NCBI GenBank assembly: GCA_947179155.2
Contig: OX359265.1
Coordinates: 7,947,477 to 8,011,476, forward strand
DNA: 64,000 nucleotides
Source of the DNA: Hedera helix
Taxonomy: Eukaryota; Streptophyta; Magnoliopsida; Apiales; Araliaceae
Reading direction: 5' to 3'
The notes below the pieces were generated by a model, which was not told the origin of the DNA, ran no database searches, and saw nothing but the letters and a program-made list of their open reading frames with translations. This document shows positions 24,703 through 35,051 of this stretch, in pieces. The stretch's first letter is position 1. Each line of letters begins with the position of its first letter. Position numbers and translations under genes: made by a program.

Positions 24703-24714
24703 GCTCTGATACCA
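24703..24714 (-). other. Primer-binding site of element C (initiator tRNA-Met)
   Basis: The minus strand reads TGGTATCAGAGC one base after the 5' LTR. This is an exact match to the common plant copia primer site. Confidence 0.93.
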
Positions 24715-24715
24715 C

Positions 24716-26256
24716 TGTTAGGGTTTCGACACAGTGAAAGCAGCGGAATTTTAAATTTTTTTTTCGAAACCCTAAGACAGGATCCTTGCGAAAACAGATT
24801 AATCAGAGGTTTAGATTATTTTACCGATTATCTGAGATGTTGAGAAGACGATGGAATTCTGGAACGGCTTCGAATATTCAACGCAATCCAGTGACTACGT
24901 CTCTACGGTATCCACACGAACGCTCCGCGAATCGTCCCACGATCTGCAGCAAAAGGAACCGCGGTACTAGCCACCAAGATCAGGATTTCTAACCTATTTT
25001 TCTCTCTAGCCTCTTTCTGAAAGCGGCTAGGGTTTTAGTTTTTCCTTACGTGACTTTTAGACTACTGATATATCATATATATAGTAGTTAATAGGAATTA
25101 ACTAAAACCTAAAATCAATAGAAAAATAAAATCCGAATTTATATATATTATATTTTAATTAAGTCTTACTTAATTAATATACATATATACAAATTATCCT
25201 ATTAATTTAAATTCGTAATTTTTTAAATACTATCAATCATATTGACATATTTAAAATACTTACAATTTAAATTAATTCCTTTTTAATTACGTTCTAAGTG
25301 TGTGACCCTATAGGTTATTATTATGTTGGCAATAATTTTAAAATCATATTATAAAATTATAAACAGTGAGCGGCATCTAGTAATGCATCACTGCTACCCA
25401 AATAATAATAAGATCGGTGATTCGATACAACCTTTTCGTGACCAATGTTTCAATGTAATTTAATCCTTTTAACCTTATATCCTAGATTAAACTCGAGGCA
25501 TGGAATGTGTCATACTCTTCATAATTTAATCTGAGTTTTCTTGATCAATGAGTAGACTATATGAAACAAATCAATATTTGAGCATGGCCATGCATTTCAT
25601 AGTCCTACTCAATCAAGAGGCCTATGGATATCACCCCTAATATATAGGAGGGTTAAATTCCATCTAGATCACTCATATTCCTCACACGATTCATGATGTA
25701 CCCAATAATCACCTTTATTGTCCACCCTATTAAAGGTGACATTTGATGATATCAAAGTACACAAATTCTCGTGTAATAATATAGTGACTTCAGGTCGAAG
25801 GATCATTACATCATTGTCACTATAAGAATTTCTTATGACACTTTGCATAATGCTCCATGTAGAATTCTCATGGTGGGTCAGTCCAGTACATTGTTCTCTA
25901 ACATGTACCTATGCATTGACTCAAATATCTCATATATTTATGACCAATGAGATTTGGCCATCAGTCAATCCACATACTAGTCTCAATGCATCATTGTTGT
26001 CCCATTAACAATGATATTCGACTAGGGACATTTAAGAGCAATGATACTAATTATAATTATATAATCTCATGTTCAAGTCACATACTTAAAACTATATAAT
26101 TCGTATCATTATTCTAAGGGCTTTTATTATGTTAACATTTATATAACGCAGTAAATGAAATCATAATAAAATAATCTATTTATTCAATCAAATATAATAT
26201 CAAAAATGTTAAGCAATTACATCAAATAATTAGCCTCTAGGGCATAAACTCTAACA
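24716..26256 (-). repeat. 5' LTR of copia element C
   Basis: 1541 bp, with the same ends as the left LTR. On the minus strand it would hold the promoter. An AT-rich TATATATGA-like stretch at about 25070-25088 is the best TATA candidate. Confidence 0.96.
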
Positions 26257-26261
26257 GAATT
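26257..26261. repeat. Target-site duplication GAATT of element C (right)
   Basis: This is the second copy of GAATT. The gypsy integrase frame resumes with TTCTTACAAC immediately after it. Confidence 0.97.
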
Positions 26262-26967
26262 TTCTTACAACAACAGTTACCAAGCAAGCATAGGCATGGC
26301 TCCATTCGAGGCATTGTATGGAAGGAAGTGTCGCTCTCCAATATGTTGGAATGAGGTAGGAGAAGCAAAATTGTTGGGACCCGAGTTGGTACGCTTGACG
26401 ACCGAAAAGATCCAAATGATCCGACAACGAATACAGACCGCACAAGAACGACAAAAGAGTTATGCTGATCTTCATCGGAGAGACGAAAATTTCAACGTCG
26501 GAGATCATGTATTTTTACGTGTTTCTCCATGGAAAGGGGTTACGAGATTCGGAAAGAGAGGAAAGCTCAACCCTCGATTTATTGGCCCATTTGAAATCCT
26601 CGATCGAATAGGAACCGTAGCCTACAGACTAGCCCTACCACCAAGTATGTCTCGCATCCATAACGTTTTTCACATATCTATGTTACGTAAATATGTGAAG
26701 GACCCAAACCACGTCATTGAGTTAGAACCAGACGTTATAGCAGAGGATTTAACATACGAGGAGGTACCTGTTAAGATCCTGGATAAGAAGGAGCAGATCC
26801 TACGCTCAAAGGTTATACCTCAAGTTAAGGTTTTATGGAGGAACCAAGATACTGAGGAAATGACCTGGGAGCTAGAATCTGAGATGAAATCTAAGTATCC
26901 TTACCTCTTCGATATGTCAGGTACGTCAATTTCGGGGACGAAATTTCATAAGGAGGGGAGGTTGTAA
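26262..26967 (+). pseudogene. Gypsy gag-pol polyprotein B, 3' part
   Basis: This continues gag-pol B after element C: end of integrase (including the MAPFEALYGRKCRSPICW region), then the C-terminal SH3-like/chromodomain-like tail ending KFHKEGRL. It is open to TAA at 26965-26967, which overlaps the LTR start as in copy A. An internal ATG at 26296 makes it look like a separate 223-residue ORF, but it is the cut-off 3' end of the polyprotein. Confidence 0.93.
26950..26961 (+). other. Polypurine tract, element B
   Basis: AAGGAGGGGAGG lies one base before the LTR at 26963, identical to the tract of element A and also within the coding frame. Confidence 0.85.
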
Positions 26968-29902
26968 GACCCCGAATTTTATGAAATACAAAATTTAATT
27001 TTTCTTCATATATATTTTTTTTGAAAGAGTAAGTGGTTAAATTAACAAAATTGAAAGTTAAGGATGTTATGTGCAAATTTTATTTTGTTGGACAATATTC
27101 GCTTTGTCGGGGAATATTCGTTTGGTCGGGGAATATTCGTGCCGTACGACGGCACCGAAATAATAAATTATTGGTGGACCCCACAACGGAATATTTGTCG
27201 GATATAGAAAACGACAGAAGTAACCTTTTTAAATAAAAATAGTCAACGGAACTGTTAAAATACCGGTGATAAAAGAATAGTAGCATACGGTAGTTTATGG
27301 TATTCTCTGTAGCACACGGTACTCTACAGTAACACACAGTATTGCATAGTGTCTCATATTATTGGTCTGATAATTGACACCGTAACTGTTACGCATCATT
27401 TCATCGATAATTGTCACTGCATAATATTTTATATTATAAATTCAATAATTGTTGTTACACAGTATTTTGCATTATTGATTTAATAATTGTCATTACACTG
27501 TATTTTATATCATTGAGTCAATAATTGTTGTTGCACTGTTTTTTTAAAATTATTGAACCTAATAATTGTCACAGTAACATATGCACAGTAATTCACATTA
27601 TTGAATCAATAATTGTCATTACACAGTAACGTATGCTTTATTTTACATTATTGTTATCTCTATTATGATGTTATTTAAATAGTTGTATTTCATTAATTTA
27701 TTGACTTGATATCTAAGAGCTAACTATACTGTATTTATAACAATTAGTCATAATAATTGAATTGATAAAGTTATTTGTTTATAATATAAAGTTAGGTGAT
27801 TATTAGGTGATATGAAATGAATGGTGTAGATTAAAGTGTGAATTATTGTTGAATAATTGAATTGATTTGTTTATAATATAAAGTTAGGTGATTATTAGGT
27901 GATATGAAATGAATGGTGTAGATTAAAGTGTGAATTATTGTTGAATAATTAAATTGATTTGTTTATAATATAAAGTTAGGTGATTATTAGGTGATATGAA
28001 ATGAATGGTGTAGATTAAAGATAATATAATATTTAAAATGGATGGTGTAGATTAAAAGATGATCTTTAAATGAATGGTTTAGATTAAATGAATGATAAGA
28101 TTTTTGGCTATAAATAGAAGCCTTAACTTAAGGATTTTTCATAAACTTCCTAACTTGTTCTTTCTTTCTCTCTCTAAATACTTCTTGTGAAAGTTCTCTC
28201 TAAGTGTGCTTAAGTCATCTTGAGTATTTGTGAAGATCTATAAGTATACGTGTACTGTTCAAGTTAATCAACCTCATTTAAATCAATATCCAGTCACGTG
28301 TTGAGGTAAGGGATACCATCTTTTTCATCTTCCATTATTCAAACATACTATGGTAAGGGATTATCATTATTTGATTCTCGATAATAATATTGTTTCTTCC
28401 TTACTCATAAGACGTGCCTTTTATTTCCATGTATTAAATTGTGGGAATAACCTTACGGAGCGGATTGCCGCCTGTTGGTGAATAACCTTTCGTATTCATT
28501 CATTATTAATCTCTGAGAATAACCTTACGGAGCGGATTGCCGCCTGTTTGGTGAATAACTCTTTGTACTCAAATTCTATTAAATTGTGGGAATAACCTTA
28601 CGGAGCGGATTGCCGCCTGTTTGGTGAATAACTCTTTGTACTCAAATTCTATTAAATTGTGGGAATAACCTTACGGAGCGGATTGCCGCCTGTTGGTGAA
28701 TAACCCTTTGTATTAATTTCCTTCACCTTTTGTTAATCAAACCTGCTACGGTAAGGGATATTATTTTCTTTCATACTCCTAAATCGAAATTTATTATGGA
28801 ACTATTGCTTCTATAATGCCTGAAAATATTATATGTTCCATAATAGTTGAACTTCATTATTTCAACTGAACCTTCCTATTTACGTGAACCTTTCTATTGA
28901 ATTGTAACCGTTATTCTGAACTGTGGATCTTGAATATCATTTTTAAATTTCACTCCACATCATGTTGACAATTTGGACATTATTTGAATCTGTACAAAGT
29001 AAACTTCCGATACTTATTGTTATCCTATTTCTTCTGTTCATCATTTATATCATTCTAATCATCCAAAAATCAAGCTGTTGTGAATATCTGTGGCCGGGGG
29101 CACAGATGTGATATATTTGTTGAACAAATGATAGGTTAAAGGCGATATAATAGGTTAAAGGCGATACATCTGTTCGGTGTCTTTTATGGCACGTGGTGAA
29201 TGTTCTCTTTGGCCCGTAGTGCAAAGATGAACTGTTGTTTGGTATGATTATGACCAAAGGCTGAATCTGATATAATCATGACCGTTGGTGTTATATTGAA
29301 TGTCTTTGGCCCGTAGTGCAAAGATGAACTGTTGATCTGCATGATTATGATCAGGAACTGTGAATTTGTATTATCTTGACTAATGATATTTCAGATGATA
29401 AAAGTTGATGATGTTTTTCCTAAAAAGAGAACCGAGTGGACATTATAGTCTGCATTATTCTTCTAATAGATTACTCATTCCGCTGCTATTATTGATCTGA
29501 ACGTTGTTTAAGAATTTAACTGCAGTTTTTGATATAAACCTTGTAGTCTATTGTATTCTATCAAGAACTCAACTGTTGAAGACTAATGATAATTTATTCG
29601 TCATTATCTTAGTCATGATATTCTTTACTGGGCTATTTGAGCTCACCCTTTCTTTTGTTCCATTGTTTTTCAACAGGAGATGAAAACATAACAGGGTCTA
29701 GCCGGGGAATGGAGTGAGGGTCCGAGGAATAGTTATCATAGTCTTCACGTTTTGTAAAATAGTGTGGCAATAATAGTGAAGACTTAGTTGTGTATTATTA
29801 TACACTGTATTGTTGTACGTTGTGCTTTGTTGTAATAATTTTGTTGTAGTATTTTGACGACTCAAGTTTGGGCTGTGTGGGCCCAGATTTGGGGGCGTCA
29901 CA
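26963..29902 (+). repeat. 3' LTR of gypsy composite (2940 bp)
   Basis: This full LTR has TGTAAG and GTCACA ends. Up to about 29335 it carries B-type markers (four 72-bp units, the 12-bp insertion, GTTATATTGAATGTC). Beyond that the copies are almost identical; the one difference, GTCCGAGG near 29722, matches LTR A rather than LTR B. This fits a crossover in the last 0.6 kb that joined a B LTR to the original end of A. TATA box at 28109-28116; 92-bp repeat from about 27787; 72-bp repeat from 28445. Confidence 0.92.
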
Positions 29903-29907
29903 TAATA
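29903..29907. repeat. Right target-site duplication TAATA of the gypsy composite
   Basis: This matches 1083-1087. See the left copy. Confidence 0.7.
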
Positions 29908-31100
29908 TATATAGACATTTGAAATGTGTATTAATAGTTAAATAAGCTAATAATTTAATTAGTTTGCATAAAGTATGAAAATGGAGAACAACAATCCAAA
30001 ATGGATAATTATTTTGATTTGTTAATTGGAGTCAAAGTTAAAGCTTATATTATGAATTAATATAGCTTGAATTATAAGCCTTGCATGGTAAAGTATTAAT
30101 GATAATTTAATGCAGAATTAAAGTTCATGAATGACTTAGTTAATTCACTTATTTAGTTTAGTGAATTAATATATACATTTTATTTGATTAGGAAAATAAT
30201 AAGGGAATTAATTAGGCCCAATAGTGTAATGTGTTACATATATAGAATAATTATATTATGACCTAAGTAATTAAATAAGCCAAATATTATTTTATATTGC
30301 ATGTATTATATGTGATATATATTATGTATCAGGGTTCAATAATTATATCTTGTATTATGGTCCATGTTGGATAATATAGTACATCCTAATGTGTATTTAT
30401 ATTAAAGGGAGATTTACATTTATTAGTACATTTTAAAAAAATATTACAATAAAAGTGTATATATAAAATATTTAGGTCATTAGTGCATATGCAATATTTT
30501 ATTTATAAAATTAATATATTTTTATCCCTTTAATTTAGTTGACTGTTTTAGAAGAGATAGGGACAAGCCTTCACCTAACCCCACCAATTCCTCCCATCAC
30601 TTTCTCTTTCCACAACTCCTCTCTCCTCTCTCACTGCTCCATCTGTTTAGGGATAAGCCTTCACGTAACCCCATCAATTCCTCCCATCACTTTCTCTCTC
30701 CTCTCTCACTGCTCCCTTTGTTTTTGTCCTCTATCCCTTTCCTTTTCCACTAATTTCCTCCATATCCCGAGAACTCCCCTTCTATGTCGTCACCCCATCA
30801 ATGTTGCTCATCCGATTACCCCATCCACCTTCACTCCCAATCTTATTCCCCCACGCGCCACTCCTTTACCCGAGACATCCGACTTACACGCCGCCCTTCG
30901 CCTCCTCCACTATTTCGAACGATCCCAACTCATTTCTCAAAACGATGTCGTCCCAGACGATGTGGCTCATGTTCCTAGTTGGTTGCACATTTTTTCATAT
31001 GGTAACCAATTAGTTTGTGTGGGTAACCAATTAGTTTTTGTGGGTAACCATTTAGTTTTTGTAAATGGTGCAGATGGTGTCCAAAATGTCATTTAAGAGT
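29908..31100. other. AT-rich spacer with low-complexity open frame
   Basis: The spacer is mostly AT-rich with no gene. A 185-codon plus-strand frame (30539-31096) is Pro/Ser/Leu-rich and contains an internal near-duplicate (PPIPPITF and PSIPPITF segments about 45 residues apart). It ends in a 20-bp repeat. Nothing supports it as a real gene. Confidence 0.5.
31002..31060 (+). repeat. Short repeat GGTAACCAATTAGTTTxTGTG (3 units)
   Basis: Three 20-22-bp units begin with GGTAACCA. The same GGTAACCAATT core recurs in the larger array at 31110-31870, so this looks like a seed or remnant of it. Confidence 0.7.
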
Positions 31101-31109
31101 AACTTTTTA

Positions 31110-31870
31110 TGTAGATATTGATTACCGACAAAAAATCATTTTTATATAATTTTTTTTCTTCATAATGTAGTTGGCAGTCAAACTTTCATACAAAGGTAGT
31201 CAATTCAGTTTTATTGGGTTACCAATTAATTATAAAAAAATTATTATAATTTTTTTTTATAGTGCAATTGGTAGTCAAACCTTTATACAAAGGTAACCAA
31301 TTTTTTTTATTGAGTTACCAATTAATTATAAAAAATTTATTATAGATTTTTTTTTCATAGTGCAGTTGGTAGCCAAACCTTAATACAAAGGTAACCAATT
31401 CAGTTTTATTAGGTTACCAAGTAATTATAAAAAATCTATTATATAATTTTTTTTATTAGGTTACCAAGTAATTATAAAAAATCTATTATATAATTTTTTT
31501 TTTCCTTAGTGCAATTGGTAGCCAAACCTTCATACAAAGGTAACTAATTCAGTTTTATTGAGTTACCAATTAATTATAAAAAATCTATTACAATTTTTTT
31601 TCCAGTACAATTGGTAGCCAAACCTTAATACAAAGGTAAAAAATTCAGTTTTATTGAGTTACCAATTAATTATAAAAAGTTTATTATAGATTTTTTTTTA
31701 ATAATGTCGTTGGTAGCCAAACCTTTATACAAAGGTAACCAATTCAGTTTTATTGGGTTACCAATTAATTATAAAAAATCTATTATAGTTTTTTTTTTCA
31801 TAGTGCAATTGGTAGCCAAACCTTTATACAAAGGTAACCAATTCAGTTTTATTGGGTTACCAATTAATTA
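31110..31870 (+). repeat. About 100-bp tandem repeat (7 or so units)
   Basis: Each unit has TGCAATTGGTAGCCAAACC, then TACAAAGGTAACCAATTCAG, then GGTTACCAATTAATTATAAA and a T-rich run. Units lie near 31170, 31262, 31360, 31505, 31605, 31705 and 31805. One spacing (31360-31505) is longer because a piece of about 45 bp is duplicated. GGTAACC/GGTTACC makes each unit partly self-complementary. Confidence 0.88.
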
Positions 31871-31937
31871 ATGCAACTGTTATGAACATGTATTTTCTCT
31901 TTCTCTCCTCCGCCCAATTATTGGTTGCGAATCGATT

Positions 31938-32240
31938 TTTAGGCACGCCTTCAAGCACGTGAAGGAAGGGAGCTCCATAATCAACACAACATCAGTGAAT
32001 GCATACAAAGGAAATGCAAAGTTGCTGGACTACACATCAACCAACCATAGTGGCATTCACTGGGGGACTTGCACTTCAGCTGGTCGACAAAGGCATCCGT
32101 GTGAACGGAGTTGCTCCCAGTCCGGTTTGGACTCCATTGATTCCGGCATCATTCGACGAGGAAGAGTGTGCCAATTTTGGAAATTAAGTGCCGATGAAAA
32201 GGGTCGGGCAACCCATCGAGATTACGCTACCGGTGATCTT
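31938..32240 (+). pseudogene. Short-chain dehydrogenase/reductase fragment (glucose/ribitol dehydrogenase-like)
   Basis: Translated pieces match the NAD(P)-dependent SDR family, closest in my recognition to plant glucose/ribitol dehydrogenase homologues. The first piece (frame of 31959) has EGSSIINTTSVNAYKGNAKL and LLDYTST; the frame then shifts and the second piece (frame of 31999) has GLALQLVDKGIRVNGVAPSP and WTPLIPASFDEEECANFG. A TAA follows, and VPMKRVGQPIE continues after it. The Tyr of the YxxxK site remains, but Lys is lost at the frameshift. The N-terminal Rossmann half and the C-terminus are absent. It is one exon-sized relic, not a working gene. Intron traces or a poly(A) tail are not evident. 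Confidence 0.85.
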
Positions 32241-32856
32241 TATAATTTAGTTTGATCTATTTGTTTGGGTTTGCAAAAAATGGTAACTGCTGGATAACAT
32301 TATCTCCTCTTTTTTAGCGTTTTAAAGATAAGTGGTGTAATTAATTTATCCTTATTGCACTCTATTTGTAATTATTTTGTTTGTGCACTAATCTTGTAAT
32401 TTTTAACTAATTATTGTATATTTCTGTAAAGAACCCTATTAAATACATGGTGTAAAGGTCCATATAGGATTTAATGAGTAGCCCAAGATTAGTGTTATTA
32501 ATTATAATGGCAAGTATGAGTATAATTTGATGTAGGCCCAAGTTACTGATCTATTAATGTTGGTGCCAAGGTTATTAAAAATAATGAAGCAATCTCAAGC
32601 AATTAATCTAAATTAACTCAATTGGTGATTCAATATACATTAAGGATATTAATAATTCATGTAATTCTAATTGGACTAGCTTGTATGGTAATGTGTTAGA
32701 GTAGCCCAATGTATTACATATATATATATATAATTGGTACCAAACCCAATGAATTGAATTAATATTAATTCAAGTGATGGCCCAAGTTATATTAATTAAG
32801 TATATATTAGTATAATATACATTTATATATTGATATATAATTAAAAATGCAAGTAC

Positions 32857-33185
<329 letters not shown>

Positions 33186-33206
33186 TTTATTAAAAGAACT
33201 TTTATT
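33186..33206 (-). terminator. Two AATAAA poly(A) signals, minus strand
   Basis: AATAAA occurs on the minus strand at 33206-33201 and 33191-33186, about 150 nt downstream of the TATA box at 33360. In Caulimoviridae the poly(A) signal lies shortly after the promoter, so that full-length RNA is terminally redundant. Confidence 0.5.
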
Positions 33207-33350
33207 AATTGAAAACAAGTACATGATTGACTCAAGAAATAAGAAGAGAAACCAAAGATTTGTCAAAGAAGGAACTCTGAGTCTTTACAAGTTTCATACC
33301 AAAATTCTATCTTAGGGTTCGTCGTCTGCTGAACCAAATAACTGAGCGTT

Positions 33351-33360
33351 CCTTTTATAG
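33351..33360 (-). promoter_or_regulatory. Putative pararetroviral TATA box (CTATAAAAGG)
   Basis: CTATAAAAGG on the minus strand is followed by AACGCTCAG and lies about 340 bp downstream of the end of the second viral ORF. Its place between the last ORF and the poly(A) signals matches the pararetrovirus large intergenic region. Confidence 0.55.
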
Positions 33361-33698
33361 AAATAAGGAAACATTATTTACATGATTGTTGAAATTTACT
33401 ATTACAGAAACAGACGCTTAACTTTTACAAAAGTGGAATTATTACAAACACTTTACTATTCATGAACAGTGACTTTCTCTTGCTTTCGGTGGAAAAGCAG
33501 CAACTTTCGGCTAAGTGGACTGCTGCTTTTGTCCTGAGGCAATTGAAAGAGGGCCCAACATTATTGGATACTGGACAGAGTGCGCGGGCACTGAATGACT
33601 GGGGGCCACACAACATTGGATGCTGATGCTGGCTGTTTGGGAAATGCTGACTGGAAACTGGCGCGGGCCAGAAATGACTAAGGGCTCACGGGAGCTAG

Positions 33699-35051
33699 TT
33701 AGGCAAAAGGATCCTGAGCATCTTGAAGATCAATGGTGCCATAAGGATCCTGATTAACACTGGAAGATGATTGTTGGGTTGATTTGGAAGATGAAGATGA
33801 AGAGTCTTCTTCTTTAAGGGAGCTTACTCTGGCCTGAAGGGCTTGAGCTAATAATTTCAATTCATCACGAGAAAAATATTTAACTTGTGAAACATCAAGA
33901 GAACCAGAAGGGCTAGGATACTTTTGTCTGACTTTGAGTTTACTGGAAAATCCTTGGGCATGAATTGACTTAATAGGAGTGACTGGAGAAGGAGGGAATT
34001 CTTTCTGAACTTAAGAGACAATTCTATTAACATCAAATTTGTCCCACCATTTAATAAAGAAGATCCGGGTAACTATTGAGAGTTGAACTGCTGGAAGGTT
34101 ATACTGCCATTTAAGAATCCAAGAAATTTTATATTTACTAACAAATCTAAGCAATATTGGGATACCTTCTAACTTAGGATTAAATGAGGATTTATTACTG
34201 TAATTATTGACTTGTGCCAGGAGGAGATTTGGGAAGATAGCTAAAATTGGGCCATATCTGGACCACCAAAGGGTAAACCAGATGGAAATTTGACTTTTGA
34301 ATTTGTGGTCAAACTGAATAAACTACGAAAGACTCATAGAGGCATTTTGGTACAAAATTATTTTGTGCCAAGCTTCTACATAATCATAATAATTAAATTA
34401 TCGTTCATCAGGGGTTAACAAAGGATTACTGGGATCAGTAAGAGGACAAAGATCAGAAGGGTGATTTGATCCTTGTTGGTTGAGACCTTTCAGATTTTGC
34501 CAATCAGGAAGAGAGATGACTTGTTTAATATAGAGAGAATGGAAGATAATTTTAGTAGTATCATTCCTATCAAAAATAGGTTTGAAGGTAACTGACTCTG
34601 TTTGAATAAGGATATCCTTATGAAAGGATAATGACTTATGAGGATTGAAAGGGATAAAATGCCAACTAAGGGAAAAAAACTGGGAAGCAAGTTTGACTGG
34701 GTCATTTTTAGGGTTCATGGAAGGTTCAATATAAAATAAGTTGACTTCATAATTGAGAATATATTCAACTTTTGGCATGTGCTGGACAGACTTTCGGATT
34801 TGGCTCTGGGCTTGAGAGGCAAAATGATCAAAAGGCTGGGGTTGACTAGTAAGAGCTGCAGTATAGGGTTTAGGGATTTGGCCTAAAACCTGAAATTGAG
34901 TTGAGGGAGGACGAACAGGATAACTTGGGTGAGGAACAGGAACAAGGGCTCCTATAATTTTACTGGGTTGTCCGAAGACAGGAAGTTTACTAGACTGACT
35001 AGAAACATGCTGTTTACCACGATCACGCTCAATTTTCTTTTTGTCACTCAT
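33699..35051 (-). pseudogene. Endogenous pararetrovirus second ORF, three internal stops
   Basis: One minus-strand frame runs 450 codons from ATG 35051 to TAA at 33701-33699. It has three in-frame stops: 34400-34398, 34325-34323 and 34013-34011. The N-terminal third is basic and Pro/Ser-rich, the middle is Trp/Phe-rich (for example IKWWDKFD), and the C-terminus is Ser/Glu-rich. I do not know its function. Its ATG overlaps the stop of the RT/RNase H frame (ATGA), which suggests reinitiation-coupled translation. An extra ORF after RNase H is the layout described for florendovirus-type endogenous Caulimoviridae. That placement is an inference, not a match I could test. Confidence 0.7.

Larger units (their letters stand above)
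17704..26256 (-). mobile_element. Complete Ty1/copia retrotransposon C inside gag-pol B
   Basis: The element is 8553 bp with two 1541-bp LTRs (17704-19244 and 24716-26256), both starting TGTTAG and ending CTAACA on the plus strand. It has a GAATT duplication, a minus-strand primer site and polypurine tract, and one intact gag-pol frame. The LTRs differ at about eight positions (about 0.5%), so insertion was recent on a plant time scale. It is the youngest dated piece of this composite by position, since it interrupts B. Confidence 0.97.
1088..29902 (+). mobile_element. Composite of two Ty3/gypsy (chromovirus, Tekay/Del-like) elements with a nested copia element
   Basis: The order is LTR (1088-4085), gag-pol A (4285-8931), truncated LTR (8927-10215), full LTR (10216-13563), gag-pol B (13763-17703 and 26262-26967), full LTR (26963-29902). 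Element C (17704-26256) sits inside gag-pol B. LTRs start TGTAAG and end GTCACA. Diagnostic differences pair LTR 1088 with 8927 (element A) and LTR 10216 with 26963 (element B). The simplest reading is that B inserted into A's 3' LTR, and then LTR-LTR recombination removed the distal duplicate. The Tekay/Del assignment rests on the long LTRs, the initiator-Met primer site and a chromodomain-like C-terminus, and is an inference. Confidence 0.8.

Noticed and set aside
26296..26967. Independent 223-residue gene
   Set aside because: It is the 3' end of gag-pol B cut off by element C; the frame is open upstream to the insertion site.
30539..31096. 185-codon open frame, Pro/Ser/Leu-rich
   Set aside because: Low complexity, internal duplication, ends in a short repeat array, and no recognisable domain. 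A chance frame in C-rich DNA is more likely.
31110..31870. Regular repeats as a CRISPR array
   Set aside because: Units are repeated over their whole length without unique spacers, and the context is plant nuclear DNA.
33282..33302. TGGTATGAAAC on the minus strand as a pararetroviral primer site
   Set aside because: It matches the Met-tRNA site only for the first six bases and diverges after; it also lies before the poly(A) signals. Too weak to call.
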